A DNA stretch of 64,000 bases. It comes from Stappia indica. Its GTDB lineage: Bacteria; Pseudomonadota; Alphaproteobacteria; Rhizobiales; Stappiaceae. The DNA lies in NCBI RefSeq assembly GCF_020177335.1, contig NZ_JAIVMG010000001.1, forward strand, positions 310,001 to 374,000, written 5' to 3'. A model generated the notes under the pieces. That model saw only the letters and a list, made by a program, of their open reading frames with translations, searched no databases and was not told the origin of the DNA. This document shows, one piece after another, positions 55,141-64,000 of this stretch. Positions within the stretch are counted from its first letter, which is position 1. Each line of letters opens with the position of its first letter. The translations under genes were made by a program, and so were the position numbers.

Positions 55141-56037
55141 ATGCAGCCGGCACGCGACATTCAGCGACTGATCGAGATCATGGCGGCCTTGCGCACGCCC
55201 GGAACCGGTTGCCCCTGGGACCTGGAGCAGGACTTCGGCACCATTGCTCCTTACACGATCGAGGAAGCCTACGAGGTCACCGACGCGATCGCGCGCGGCG
55301 ACATGACGGATCTGCGTGAGGAACTGGGCGACTTGCTGCTTCAGGTGGTCTATCACGCGCGGATCGCCGAGGAGGATCAGGCGTTCGTCTTCGCCGATGT
55401 GGTGGAGGGCATCACCGCCAAGATGATCCGCCGTCACCCGCATGTGTTCGGCGATGAGGATGCACGCAGCGCCGGCATGGCCAAGGGCGCCTGGGAGCGG
55501 ATCAAGCAGGAGGAAAAGCGTCTGCGAGCCGAGGCGCGGGCCGCCGAGGGATTGAGCGAGGAGGCGCCGCGCTTTCTCGACGCGGTGCCGCCGGTGTTCC
55601 CGGCGCTGACGGAGGCGGAAAAGCTGCAGCGCAAGGCCTCCCGCGTCGGCTTCGACTGGGGCGCGGCCGGTCCGGTGCTCGACAAGATCCGCGAAGAGGT
55701 CGAGGAACTGGCCGATGAGGTCTGTGCGCCACAGCCGGACCGGGAGCGGATCGCCGATGAGATCGGCGACATGATCTTCGCCATGGCCAATCTCGCCCGC
55801 CATCTCGACATCGATCCGGAGGAAGCCCTGAAGCGGACCAACCGGAAATTTCGCCGCCGCTTCGCCGCCATCGAGGATGCGGCGGCGGCGCAAGGGACGA
55901 CACTCGACGCCATGACCCTTGAGGACATGGAGGCGGTGTGGCAGGCGGCCAAGCGCCTGCCCGAAGAGACCGCCGCCGGCGCGGCGCCGGCCTCCCCTAC
56001 CGCTCAGACCGTCGGTTCGGAGTCAGTCGGTTCCTGA
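55141..56037 (+). CDS. mazG: Nucleoside triphosphate pyrophosphohydrolase MazG
   Basis: A 298-residue two-domain MazG that hydrolyses noncanonical or excess NTPs to NMP and pyrophosphate. The first domain has CPWDLEQDFGTIAPYTIEEAYEV, the EExxE metal site in EEAYEVTDAI, and RREELGD-like LREELGDLLLQVVYHARIA. The second repeats the pattern in EEVEELADEV and DEIGDMIFAMANLARHL. I start at ATG 55141 with GGGGAG seven bases upstream; the longer frame crosses the DUF1127 terminator. Its 3' end overlaps the convergent hflX gene by 15 bases. Confidence 0.94.
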   Translation: MQPARDIQRLIEIMAALRTPGTGCPWDLEQDFGTIAPYTIEEAYEVTDAIARGDMTDLREELGDLLLQVVYHARIAEEDQAFVFADVVEGITAKMIRRHPHVFGDEDARSAGMAKGAWERIKQEEKRLRAEARAAEGLSEEAPRFLDAVPPVFPALTEAEKLQRKASRVGFDWGAAGPVLDKIREEVEELADEVCAPQPDRERIADEIGDMIFAMANLARHLDIDPEEALKRTNRKFRRRFAAIEDAAAAQGTTLDAMTLEDMEAVWQAAKRLPEETAAGAAPASPTAQTVGSESVGS

Positions 56038-57507
56038 TCCCGAGGTCGGATCGTAACCGGAAGGTTTCGCGGGCGCGTTGTCCTTGCCCGCATCCTCGTC
56101 CGAGGGGAAGAGCGGTTCCGGCGCTGCGAGATAGCCGCGGCACCGGGCAAGAAACCCGCCCCGGTGGCGCTCGCTCACCCTTGCGCTGATCCGTACGCCC
56201 TCTTCGCCGTCCTGGCGGGCCATCACTTCAGTGTTGCGATAGAGCCAGGCGAGGGTCTCGCCATCATCGACGGGCAGGCGCAGTTCATAGGTGATGCTCC
56301 GGGTGGACAGCTCCGCCTCGATCCGCGCCAGAAGGGCGTCAACCCCCTCCCCGGTTTGCGCCGACAGGCCGATGGCACCGTTGGGGCGCCGGGCGTTTTC
56401 CGCCAGGATCGCCCGTTTGCGGTCTTCCGCCAGCCGGTCGATCTTGTTCCACACCTCGATGATGGTCGCGTCCTGGTCTCCCTCCAGACCGAGCAGCGCC
56501 AACGTGTCGGCGACATCGGCCGCCTGGGCCTCGCTGTCCTCGTGGGAAATGTCGCGGACATGCAGGATCAGATCGGCCTCGGTGACCTCCTCCAGCGTCG
56601 CCCGGAAGGCGGCGACCAGATGGGTCGGCAGATCGGAGATGAAGCCGACCGTGTCCGACAGGATCACCTCGCCGCCATGGGGCAGCGCGATCCGGCGCAA
56701 GGTCGGGTCGAGAGTCGCGAACAACAGATCCTTGGCAAACACCTCGGATTGGGTCAGCCGGTTAAACAGGGTCGATTTTCCGGCATTGGTATAGCCCACC
56801 AGCGCGATCACCGGCTGCGGCACCTTGCGCCGCTTGGACCGGTGCAACTCGCGGGTGCGGCTGACCTGCTTCAGGTCCTTCTCCAGTCGGGTGATCCGCT
56901 CCTGAATCAGCCGCCGGTCGGCCTCGATCTGGGTTTCGCCAGGGCCACCGATGAAGCCCAGACCGCCGCGCTGCCGCTCCAGGTGGGTCCAGGAGCGCAC
57001 GAGGCGGCTCTTCTGCCACTTGAGGTGGGCGAGTTCGACCTGAAGGGTGCCCTCCGCCGTGCTGGCGCGAGCGCCGAAAATCTCCAGGATCAGGCCGGTG
57101 CGGTCGAGTACCTTGCACTCCAGCGCCTTTTCCAGGTTGCGCTGCTGGATCGGCGTCAGCGGGTGATCGACGATGAGAAGTTCGATCTCCTCCGCCCGGA
57201 CGATGGCGGCGAGATCGTCGACCTTGCCGCTGCCAAGCAGGGTCGCGGGACGCGGCGCACTCACGCTGACGATGGCGCTGGAGATCACATCCAGTTCGAT
57301 CGCCGCGGCGAGGCCGACGGCCTCCTCAAGCCGGGCTTCGGGCGACCGGCGCGGCGTCTCCTGGCCGGTGTCCGAACGACGGCGAGGGTCGAGGACGGGA
57401 ACGATCACGACGGCCCGCGCCCCGGTGGAGGAACGCGGGCCATCGCTGGCATGGTCCGGTCCGCCCCCGCTGGGGGCGCCGGAGGTCTGGCGTGGCTGTT
57501 TTTTCAA
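56023..57507 (-). CDS. hflX: GTPase HflX
   Basis: A ~494-residue ribosome-associated GTPase that splits stalled or stressed ribosomes. The N-domain core reads LILEIFGARASTAEGTLQVELAHL and GGLGFIGGPGETQIEADRR. The G-domain has GYTNAGKSTLFNRL (G1), DTVGFISDLP (G3) and WNKIDRL (G4). No ATG is available in the expected place. The open frame begins with TTG 57507, immediately after and in frame with the hfq TGA. GTG 57408 is an alternative. It is coupled to hfq, a standard pairing. Confidence 0.93.
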   Translation of the reverse strand: MKKQPRQTSGAPSGGGPDHASDGPRSSTGARAVVIVPVLDPRRRSDTGQETPRRSPEARLEEAVGLAAAIELDVISSAIVSVSAPRPATLLGSGKVDDLAAIVRAEEIELLIVDHPLTPIQQRNLEKALECKVLDRTGLILEIFGARASTAEGTLQVELAHLKWQKSRLVRSWTHLERQRGGLGFIGGPGETQIEADRRLIQERITRLEKDLKQVSRTRELHRSKRRKVPQPVIALVGYTNAGKSTLFNRLTQSEVFAKDLLFATLDPTLRRIALPHGGEVILSDTVGFISDLPTHLVAAFRATLEEVTEADLILHVRDISHEDSEAQAADVADTLALLGLEGDQDATIIEVWNKIDRLAEDRKRAILAENARRPNGAIGLSAQTGEGVDALLARIEAELSTRSITYELRLPVDDGETLAWLYRNTEVMARQDGEEGVRISARVSERHRGGFLARCRGYLAAPEPLFPSDEDAGKDNAPAKPSGYDPTSGSGTD

Positions 57508-57765
57508 TCAGCCCGCGGCTTTCTCGCCCGCTTCCTCGGACGGATCGAACAGTTGCACCGGTGCGTTCGGCATCACAGTGGAGATCGCATGTTTGTAGAC
57601 GAGCTGCGAATGGCCGTCACGGCGGAGCAACACGCAGAAATTGTCGAACCACGTCACGACGCCCTGCAGCTTGACGCCATTGATCAGAAAGATCGTCAGC
57701 GGCGTCTTCTGCTTGCGAACGTGGTTGAGAAAAGTGTCTTGAAGGTTTTGAGCGCGGTCAGCCAT
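57508..57765 (-). CDS. hfq: RNA chaperone Hfq
   Basis: An 85-residue Sm-like RNA chaperone that pairs small RNAs with mRNAs as a hexamer. Sm1 ([28 protein letters not shown]) and Sm2 ([14 protein letters not shown]) are complete. AGGA lies 11 bases before the ATG. The short acidic-rich C-terminus is normal in alphaproteobacteria. Its stop codon abuts the hflX start with no gap, and both genes share one reading frame. The upstream neighbour is the D-amino-acid aminotransferase gene. Confidence 0.97.
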   Translation of the reverse strand: MADRAQNLQDTFLNHVRKQKTPLTIFLINGVKLQGVVTWFDNFCVLLRRDGHSQLVYKHAISTVMPNAPVQLFDPSEEAGEKAAG

Positions 57766-57965
57766 GTTTTATTTTTTCCTGATTTTGCCTTTGCATTATA
57801 GGTGCGCCCGCACCGACGTTTCGCGTGCCCGGCCAGCCGGCGCCATCTCGCGCGGCCAGCCCGAAGTCATGCACCCTGGAGGAAGGCGCATGACGACGCG
57901 GCGGACAGTCTATCGTATCCTTACGGGGAATTCTGCCCGTTTTTACAAAACGTCAAGCGCGGCAT

Positions 57966-58829
57966 TCAAACTGGTTCCAATTCACTAACCTCATGGAATT
58001 TTGAACGAAGTTCGCTTGCGAATGAACCGGGGTGCCCATTCCCGATCACGGCATCATCGACCTTCACCACCGGCATGACGAGGGTGGTTGCGGCGGTGAT
58101 GAACGCCTCCTTCGCGTTCTTCGCTTCTTCCACGGTAAAGGGTCGTTCGTCAAACGATAAACCCTCACGTTCAATCATATCGAGAACAACCCGCCGGGTA
58201 ATCCCTGCCAGAATGCCGTGTTCGGCCGGGCGGGTGACGAGGGTGTTGTCGGTGGTGATGATCCAGGCGTTGGTCGAGCCGCCTTCGGTGACGAACCCGT
58301 CCGCGTCAACGAACCAGGCTTCCTTAGCGCCGGCCTCCTTGGCCTTCTGCTTCACCAGGACGTTCGGCAGCAGGCCGACCGACTTGATGTCCACCCGGTC
58401 CCAGCGGTTTTCCGGCACGGTGATGACGCCGACGCCCGCCTCGGCGGCCTTGTCGCCAACTTCCGGCCGAACGGCACGGGAGGTGATCACCAGCGCCGGC
58501 CTGGTGCCGGCCGGCGGGAACACATGGTCGCGCCGGGCCACGCCCCGGGTCACCTGAAGATAGACGATGCCCGACTGCACCCGGTTGCGGTGGATCACCT
58601 CGCGCATCACCTGCGCCAGCGCGGCACGCGACATCGGCATGGCGATCGACAGCTCGCGCAAGGACCGTTCCAGCCGATCCAGATGCCGCCGCTCATCGAC
58701 GACCTTGCCGCGCCAGATCTCGCAGACCTCGTAGACGCCATCGGCGAACTGGTAGCCCCGGTCCTCGATATGCACCGCCGCTTCGGCATGGCGAACATAA
58801 CGACCGTTCACATAAGCAATACGACTCAT
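57966..58829 (-). CDS. D-amino-acid aminotransferase (PLP fold-type IV)
   Basis: A ~287-residue class IV aminotransferase, D-alanine-aminotransferase-like. It opens IAYVNGRYVRHAEAAVHIEDRGYQFADGVYEV, the PLP-binding Lys is in VDIKSVGLLPNV, and the cofactor-contact block is VTEGGSTNAW. These enzymes exchange amino groups between D-amino acids and 2-oxo acids, feeding peptidoglycan D-Glu. The start is ATG 58829 or 58832, close to a GGAGGG site. Position between trkA and hfq is conserved in this order. Confidence 0.92.
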   Translation of the reverse strand: MSRIAYVNGRYVRHAEAAVHIEDRGYQFADGVYEVCEIWRGKVVDERRHLDRLERSLRELSIAMPMSRAALAQVMREVIHRNRVQSGIVYLQVTRGVARRDHVFPPAGTRPALVITSRAVRPEVGDKAAEAGVGVITVPENRWDRVDIKSVGLLPNVLVKQKAKEAGAKEAWFVDADGFVTEGGSTNAWIITTDNTLVTRPAEHGILAGITRRVVLDMIEREGLSFDERPFTVEEAKNAKEAFITAATTLVMPVVKVDDAVIGNGHPGSFASELRSKFHEVSELEPV

Positions 58830-58921
58830 CATCCCTCCGAATGTCTCGCGCCGGACGCCCTCGCATCCCCGGGCATCCTGCTCGCGCGGACGCACGGATG
58901 CACCATTCGATTCCACACCTA

Positions 58922-60298
58922 TCAGAAAAATTCCAGACTGACGCGGAACATCTGCTCCACCTGGCGCACGCGCTCCGCGATCGCGAACAGCACCGCCCGG
59001 TCATGCGCCCGGATGATGGTGCTGCCGTCAGGCGTGATCACCTCGCCATCGCGGAAGATCGCGCCAACGCGGATTCCGTCCGGCAGGTCGATGTCGCGCA
59101 ACGGGCGGCCGACCAGCGGCGAGGTTTCCAGCGCCTCGGCCTCGATCACCTCGGCAGCGCCGTTCTGCAGGGCATGCACCCCGCGGATGCGGCCCCGGCG
59201 CACATGCTGCAGGATCTTGGAAATCGTCACCTGGCGCGGATTGACGAAGGCATCGATGCCGAGCGCGTGGGCAAAGGCCGGATAGCTGGGGTTGTTGAGC
59301 AGCGACAGGTTGCGCTTGCAACCGAGCTTCTTGGCCATGACGCAGGACAGGATGTTCACCTCGTCCTCATTGGTCAGGGCGATCAGCGTATCGGCGTCCT
59401 GAACATCGGCCTCCAGCAACAGCTTCTGGTCCAGCGCGCTGCCGTGCAGGATCACCGCCCGCTTCAGCGTGTCGGCGACGCTTACCGCCCGCTCGCGCGA
59501 GTGCTCGATGATCTTCACCTTGGCGGCCGATTGCCGCTGTTCCAGCGTACGTGCGACATAAAGGCCGATGTTGCCGCCGCCGGCAATCACCACCCGGTTC
59601 GCCTCCGGCTCCTCATGGCCGAAGATCGCCAGGGTGCGCCGCACCCGGTCGCGGCGGGCGGTGACATAGACCAGGTCGCCCACCAGCAGGGAATCGGAGC
59701 TCTTGGGCACGAACAGGTGATTGCCGCGAAAGACGCCGGTGACCACCGCCCCAAGGTCCGGGAACAGTTCGGTGAGCTGGCGCAGCGGTGTATTGACCAC
59801 CGGGCAATCCTCGCGGCAGATCACGCCGACGACGACGACCTGATCGTCGGCGAAGCGGATCGTCTCCACCGCGCCGGGCAGCGCCAGCCGGCGCATGACC
59901 ATTTCGCCCACCTCGATCTCGGGCGAGATGATCACGTCGATCGGCATGTTGTCGCGGGAGAAAAGGTCGCTCCACTGCGGCGTCAGATAGCTCTGGGCGC
60001 GCACGCGGGCGACCTTGGTCGGCACGCTGAACAGCGAATGGGCCACCTGGCAGGCGACCATGTTGACTTCGTCGTAAAGCGTGACGGCGATCAGCATGTC
60101 GGCCTGGTCGGCGCCAGCCTGGGCCAGAACGTCCGGATGGGCGCCATGACCGACGAAACCGCGCACGTCGAGCGTGTCGCGAATGGCGTTGATCAGCCGC
60201 GGCGACGAATCGATGACCGAGACGTCGTTCTGCTCCGAGGCGAGTTTTTCCGCTATGCCGTAGCCAACCTGGCCGGCTCCACAAATCACCACTCTCAT
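58922..60298 (-). CDS. trkA: Trk system potassium transporter subunit TrkA
   Basis: A 458-residue peripheral regulator of the Trk/Ktr potassium uptake system. It holds two RCK modules, each with a Rossmann nucleotide-binding fold (VVICGAGQVGYGIAEKL at the N-terminus, RVVIAGGGNIGLYVARTLE at about residue 235) and a TrkA_C domain. NAD(H) or ATP binding gates the channel. No TrkH is present in the window. It lies between ntrX and the aminotransferase gene, as in many alphaproteobacteria. Confidence 0.96.
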   Translation of the reverse strand: MRVVICGAGQVGYGIAEKLASEQNDVSVIDSSPRLINAIRDTLDVRGFVGHGAHPDVLAQAGADQADMLIAVTLYDEVNMVACQVAHSLFSVPTKVARVRAQSYLTPQWSDLFSRDNMPIDVIISPEIEVGEMVMRRLALPGAVETIRFADDQVVVVGVICREDCPVVNTPLRQLTELFPDLGAVVTGVFRGNHLFVPKSSDSLLVGDLVYVTARRDRVRRTLAIFGHEEPEANRVVIAGGGNIGLYVARTLEQRQSAAKVKIIEHSRERAVSVADTLKRAVILHGSALDQKLLLEADVQDADTLIALTNEDEVNILSCVMAKKLGCKRNLSLLNNPSYPAFAHALGIDAFVNPRQVTISKILQHVRRGRIRGVHALQNGAAEVIEAEALETSPLVGRPLRDIDLPDGIRVGAIFRDGEVITPDGSTIIRAHDRAVLFAIAERVRQVEQMFRVSLEFF

Positions 60299-60341
60299 GG
60301 GTCAGCGCGTCCTCTTAGTGTGCCATTTGGCGCGGTGTGTA

Positions 60342-61709
60342 TCACGAAAGGCCGAGGGACTTGAGCTTGCGATGCAGGGCCGAGCGCTCCATGCCGACGA
60401 ACTCGGCGGTGCGGGAGATGTTGCCGCCGAACCGCTTGATCTGCGCCTGAAGATAGTCCCGCTCGAACATCTCGCGCGCATCGCGCAGGGGCAAGGCCAT
60501 CAGATGCTCGCCGCCGCCGTTGGTCGGCAGGTTCGGAGCGTCGGCGCCGATCTCGCTCGGCAGAAGATCGGCGGTGATCACCGCCTCCGGATCGGCCCTT
60601 GTGAGGATCATCAGCCGTTCCACGTTGTTGCGCAGCTGGCGCACGTTGCCGGGCCAGTCATGGGCCTGCAGCACCGCCATGGCGTCGGCGCCGATGCGGC
60701 GGATCGGCAGGCCCGAGGCCACCGAAATCTGCTCCATGAAGAATTCCACCAGGCCGGGGATGTCCTCGCGCCGGTCGGCCAGCGCCGGCACATGCATCGG
60801 CACCACGCCCAGACGGTGGAACAGGTCCTCGCGCATGCGCGCCTCGGCGATCTCCTGTTCCAGATTGCGGGCGCTGGAGGACAGGATACGAATGTCGACG
60901 CTGACCCGGCCCGCGCCGCCGACCCGGGTGAAGGTCTGGTCGACGAGCACCCGCAGGATCTTGCCCTGGGTCTCGTAGGGCATGTCGGCGACCTCGTCGA
61001 TGTAGAGCGTGCCGCCGTGGGCCTCCTCCATCGCGCCGATCTTGCGGATCCGGCCGTCCTGGTCCTCGATGCCGAACAGCTCCTCCTCCATCCGCTCCGG
61101 GGTGATGGTGGCGGCATTGATCACCACGAAGGGATTGCGCGCGCGCTGCGACAGGGCGTGGATGCTGCGGGCGGTAAGCTCCTTGCCCGAGCCGGACGGG
61201 CCGGTGATCAGCACCCGGCTGTTGGTCGGCGCGACCCGCTCGATGGTGTTGCGCAGCTGGTTGATGGGACCGCTGTTGCCCAGGAGGTCGAGCGCGTCGG
61301 CACTGCGCTGTTTCAGCTCGCGGATCTCGCGTTTCAGCGAGGAGGCTTCCAGCGCGCGCTCGGTGATCAGCACCAGCCGGTCGGCCTTGAACGGCTTTTC
61401 GATATAGTCGTAGGCGCCGCGCTTGATGGCCGAGACGGCGGTCTCGATGTTGCCATGGCCGGAAATGATCACCACCGGCAGATCCGGATCCTGCTCCTTG
61501 ATCACGTCGAGCAGGCCGAGCCCGTCGAGCCGGCTGCCCTGGAGCCAGATGTCCAGCACCACCAGCGAGGGGCGCCGTTCCTGGATCGCGGCCAGCGCCG
61601 TATCGCTGTCGCTGGCCGTGCGCGTATCGAAGCCGTCGTCTTCAAGGATACCGGCAATCAGGTCCCTGATATCCGCTTCGTCATCGACAATCAAAATATC
61701 ATAGGCCAT
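60342..61709 (-). CDS. ntrX: Nitrogen-regulation response regulator NtrX
   Basis: A 455-residue bacterial enhancer-binding-type regulator. The receiver domain has acidic D9/D10 and phospho-Asp53 (VVLDIWLQG). The AAA+ domain has Walker A GPSGSGKE and a Walker-B-like GGTLYIDEV. The C-terminal Fis-like helix-turn-helix reads GGNISRTAEFVGMERSALHRKL. The canonical GAFTGA loop is missing: after ELFG comes IEDQDGRIRKIGAMEEA. It overlaps ntrY by 11 bases at its start. Its DNA targets in relatives include respiration and nitrogen genes. Confidence 0.96.
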   Translation of the reverse strand: MAYDILIVDDEADIRDLIAGILEDDGFDTRTASDSDTALAAIQERRPSLVVLDIWLQGSRLDGLGLLDVIKEQDPDLPVVIISGHGNIETAVSAIKRGAYDYIEKPFKADRLVLITERALEASSLKREIRELKQRSADALDLLGNSGPINQLRNTIERVAPTNSRVLITGPSGSGKELTARSIHALSQRARNPFVVINAATITPERMEEELFGIEDQDGRIRKIGAMEEAHGGTLYIDEVADMPYETQGKILRVLVDQTFTRVGGAGRVSVDIRILSSSARNLEQEIAEARMREDLFHRLGVVPMHVPALADRREDIPGLVEFFMEQISVASGLPIRRIGADAMAVLQAHDWPGNVRQLRNNVERLMILTRADPEAVITADLLPSEIGADAPNLPTNGGGEHLMALPLRDAREMFERDYLQAQIKRFGGNISRTAEFVGMERSALHRKLKSLGLS

Positions 61710-63960
61710 CTGTCACAACCGTTCCCGAGGTAAGGTGTTCGTCCGTGGCGTCCGTCGCGGCGTCCTGGCGCTCGGTGGCCATGGTCAGCCGCACCATCGC
61801 GCCGCGTCCGCCGCCGGAGCCGTCCGCATCCACCGGCGCATCCAGCAACTCGATGCCGCCGCCGTGTTCTTCCATGATCTTCTTGACGATGGCGAGGCCA
61901 AGGCCGGTGCCCTTCTCGCGGGTCGTCATGTAAGGCTCCAGCAGCCGTTGCCGGTTCTCCACCGGCAGGCCGATGCCGTTGTCGACCACCTCGATCGCCA
62001 GCCGGTCGCCCTGGTTGTGCAAGGTGACGGTGATGCGGCCATGCTCAAGCTGCTCCGGCGGCAGGGCCGACACCGATTCCGCCGCGTTCTTGATCACATT
62101 GGTCAGCGCCTGGCCGACAAGCCGTGCATCGAAGCAGGCGCGGGCGGGATCTTCCGGAAGCTGAGTGGAAATCGAGATGTCCGGATTGGCGACCGTTTGC
62201 AGGAACGCGGCCTCGCGCACGGTGTTGCGCAGATCGGCACTGCTCTTGGTCGGTTTCGGCATCCGGGCGAAAGAGGAGAATTCGTCGACCATCCGGCCGA
62301 TATCACCGACCTGACGAATGATCGTGTCGACGCATTGATCGAACACAGTACGGTCGTCGGTGATCTTCTTGCCGTAGCGCCGCCGGATCCGCTCCGCCGA
62401 GAGCTGGATCGGGGTAAGCGGGTTCTTGATCTCATGGGCGATGCGCCGGGCAACATCGGCCCAGGCGGAGGTGCGCTGCGCCGACACCAGATCGGTGATG
62501 TCATCGAGGGTAACGACGAAACCGTGCTCGCTGCGGGTTGACTGTTCGCTGGTGACCCGCACGTTGATGGTGCGCTCCCGGCCCTGGCGGTGAAGCGAGA
62601 GCTGGTCCTCGCGCATCCGGTCGTCCTCCCGCGCCAGCGCCTCGCCGAGCATCTCGGCAAGTTCCGGCACGGCGGTGCCGACGGGTTGGTCGAGCAAGTC
62701 GTCTTCCTCGACATCGAGAAGGGCGAGCGCCGAGCGGTTGACCAGGGTAATCCGGCCGCCATCGTCGACGCCAATCACCCCTGCGGTGACGCCGGACAGC
62801 ACCGCCTCGGTAAAGCGGCGGCGGCGGTCGATCTGGTCGTTGGCGGCCAAGAGGGCCTCGCGCTGGCCGCGAAGCTGAGCGGTCATGTTGTTGAAGGTCG
62901 CGCCGAGATTGGCGAGATCGCCGGCGGATTTGTCGGTTTCCACCTGGACATAGAGATTGCCCTTGGAGACCTGATCGGCAGCGCCGATCAACCGGCGGAT
63001 CGGTGAAACCAGCATGTTGGCGAAGCCGAAGCCGATCCAGACCGAGGAGAGCAGCAACACCAGGGTGACGCCGGTATAGACCAGTGCGAAGGCGACCTGC
63101 ACGCCGAAGCGGCTCTGTTCCATCACCGTGTACTGGCTGGCCCCCTCCTGCGCCAGCCGCATGTAGTCGACCACCCGCTTGTCCATCGCCCGGGCGACAT
63201 AGAGATACATGTCGTCATAGGCGGAAAGCTTCATCACACCGCCGACCAGATTGGAGATGCCCGGGGCGATCAGCACCGGTTCGCCGCCATCGGCCTGACC
63301 GAACGCCTCCTGCGGCGGCGGCAGCACCTCGATGTCCGGATTGACGATCACCCGGGTGATGACGGTGCCGTCCGAGCGCATCAGGAAAGCCCCAAGCAGG
63401 GAACGCAGCGAGGTCTGGGTCTGGAAGAAGCTGTCGAAGCGGGTCGGCTCGAAATCGTAGACGGTCTTGGCCCGATCCACGTCATTGGCCATGGCGATCA
63501 ACTCGCCGCGCAGCACCCTTGCATGTTCCTGCAAATAGGCCTGGGCCACGGTCAGCGCATTGTCGATGATCAGGCGGGTACGGTCCTCGAACCAGCGGTC
63601 GAGCCCCCGGTCGAGGGTGATGGTGGCAAGGATCGCCACCAGCACGGCCGGCACCGCGGCGACGACGCTGAACAGGGTCACGATCCGGCCATGCAGGCGG
63701 GCGGCGGCCCGTCCGCGCCGGCGCGCCTGCAACAGGCTGATGAACTCCAGCGCGATCAGCACCAGCAGCCCGGCGACCAGGATGCCGTTGATGATCATGG
63801 CGACTGTCGTGGCCATGCCATCGGGGGCGATCGGCGTCACCCCCATCAGCACGAAGAAGGTCACGGTGATCGAAATCAGCGCGGCGATGACGAACACCAG
63901 ACCGAGCTTGCGGATCACGCGGTTGCGCCCGCCGCGCTCCATCTGGAAATCGTTGCTCAT
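61699..63960 (-). CDS. ntrY: Nitrogen-regulation sensor histidine kinase NtrY
   Basis: A ~753-residue sensor kinase paired with NtrX. Domains: three N-terminal hydrophobic segments (about 15-120), a periplasmic sensory stretch, a fourth membrane segment near LVLLLSSVWIGFGFA, HAMP, PAS, a dimerisation domain with phospho-His509 (RRIAHEIKNPL), and an ATPase domain with N box LTNVIKNAAESV, G1 VVDNGIGLP and G2 GTGLGLAIVKKI. ATG 63960 is preferred; a GTG at 63978 is in frame. The ntrBC pair usually upstream falls outside the window. Confidence 0.95.
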   Translation of the reverse strand: MSNDFQMERGGRNRVIRKLGLVFVIAALISITVTFFVLMGVTPIAPDGMATTVAMIINGILVAGLLVLIALEFISLLQARRRGRAAARLHGRIVTLFSVVAAVPAVLVAILATITLDRGLDRWFEDRTRLIIDNALTVAQAYLQEHARVLRGELIAMANDVDRAKTVYDFEPTRFDSFFQTQTSLRSLLGAFLMRSDGTVITRVIVNPDIEVLPPPQEAFGQADGGEPVLIAPGISNLVGGVMKLSAYDDMYLYVARAMDKRVVDYMRLAQEGASQYTVMEQSRFGVQVAFALVYTGVTLVLLLSSVWIGFGFANMLVSPIRRLIGAADQVSKGNLYVQVETDKSAGDLANLGATFNNMTAQLRGQREALLAANDQIDRRRRFTEAVLSGVTAGVIGVDDGGRITLVNRSALALLDVEEDDLLDQPVGTAVPELAEMLGEALAREDDRMREDQLSLHRQGRERTINVRVTSEQSTRSEHGFVVTLDDITDLVSAQRTSAWADVARRIAHEIKNPLTPIQLSAERIRRRYGKKITDDRTVFDQCVDTIIRQVGDIGRMVDEFSSFARMPKPTKSSADLRNTVREAAFLQTVANPDISISTQLPEDPARACFDARLVGQALTNVIKNAAESVSALPPEQLEHGRITVTLHNQGDRLAIEVVDNGIGLPVENRQRLLEPYMTTREKGTGLGLAIVKKIMEEHGGGIELLDAPVDADGSGGGRGAMVRLTMATERQDAATDATDEHLTSGTVVTDGL

Positions 63961-64000
63961 GGATTTGTCCGCGATCACGGTCTGGCAACCACCTTGAAGA

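Overview
The window is high-GC alphaproteobacterial chromosome, most likely from the order Hyphomicrobiales. Stappiaceae-like relatives are my best guess, by inference. Support comes from the ntrY-ntrX-trkA-D-amino-acid aminotransferase-hfq-hflX block, a Pcs-type phosphatidylcholine synthase, an IalB-family secreted protein, kdsA next to eno, and a TatD/metallo-beta-lactamase pair. Genes are packed tightly, often with ATGA-type overlaps. I saw no rRNA, tRNA, CRISPR array, transposase or prophage gene.

Layout. 1-2023: 3' part of tatD, a PhnP-like metallohydrolase and a RecX-family gene, all overlapping. 2024-4633: an AT-richer stretch with an unknown membrane protein, then a VOC protein translationally coupled to a membrane diguanylate cyclase. 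4839-6176: a variant M20 hydrolase. 6560-17755: a purine-salvage/catabolism block on the minus strand, read as LysR regulator, hydroxyisourate hydrolase, xanthine dehydrogenase A-B-C, then a BMP-type nucleoside ABC importer (ATPase, two permeases, binding protein). 17836-27866: single genes (quinone oxidoreductase, TerC, phosphatidylcholine synthase, DUF2182, UbiH-like hydroxylase, CaiB/BaiF CoA-transferase, AEC transporter, LpxL-like acyltransferase, citrate-lyase-like aldolase, HspQ). 27993-31789: an unknown exported protein, a long HxlR regulator divergent from a berberine-bridge-type flavoenzyme, and IalB.

32194-37744 is the most unusual stretch: an orphan YejA-like binding protein, an acyl-AMP-ligase-like protein that has lost its catalytic lysine, a PleD-like protein in which both receivers and the GGDEF domain are degenerate, and a FrnE-like DsbA protein. 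It ends at an AT-rich island (37745-38700) carrying an orphan polytopic membrane protein, which separates it from eno.

38787-46808: eno and kdsA, galU and a UDP-glucuronate-type epimerase, glmU (cell-envelope sugar metabolism), a TDT-family transporter and a PPOX flavoprotein. 46872-52740: an oligopeptide-type ABC importer (fused ATPase, DppC-, DppB- and DppA-like) with a 0.9-kb upstream non-coding region full of inverted repeats. 53664-54935: a LysR regulator divergent from a small DUF1127-like gene. 55141-63960: mazG convergent with and overlapping hflX, then hflX-hfq, D-amino-acid aminotransferase, trkA, ntrX and ntrY on the minus strand.

The clearest candidate for an undescribed system is the pair of apparent pseudoenzymes at 34068-37003. 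The hfq/hflX in-frame junction, the AT-rich orphan membrane gene and the dyad-rich intergenic regions are also worth a second look.
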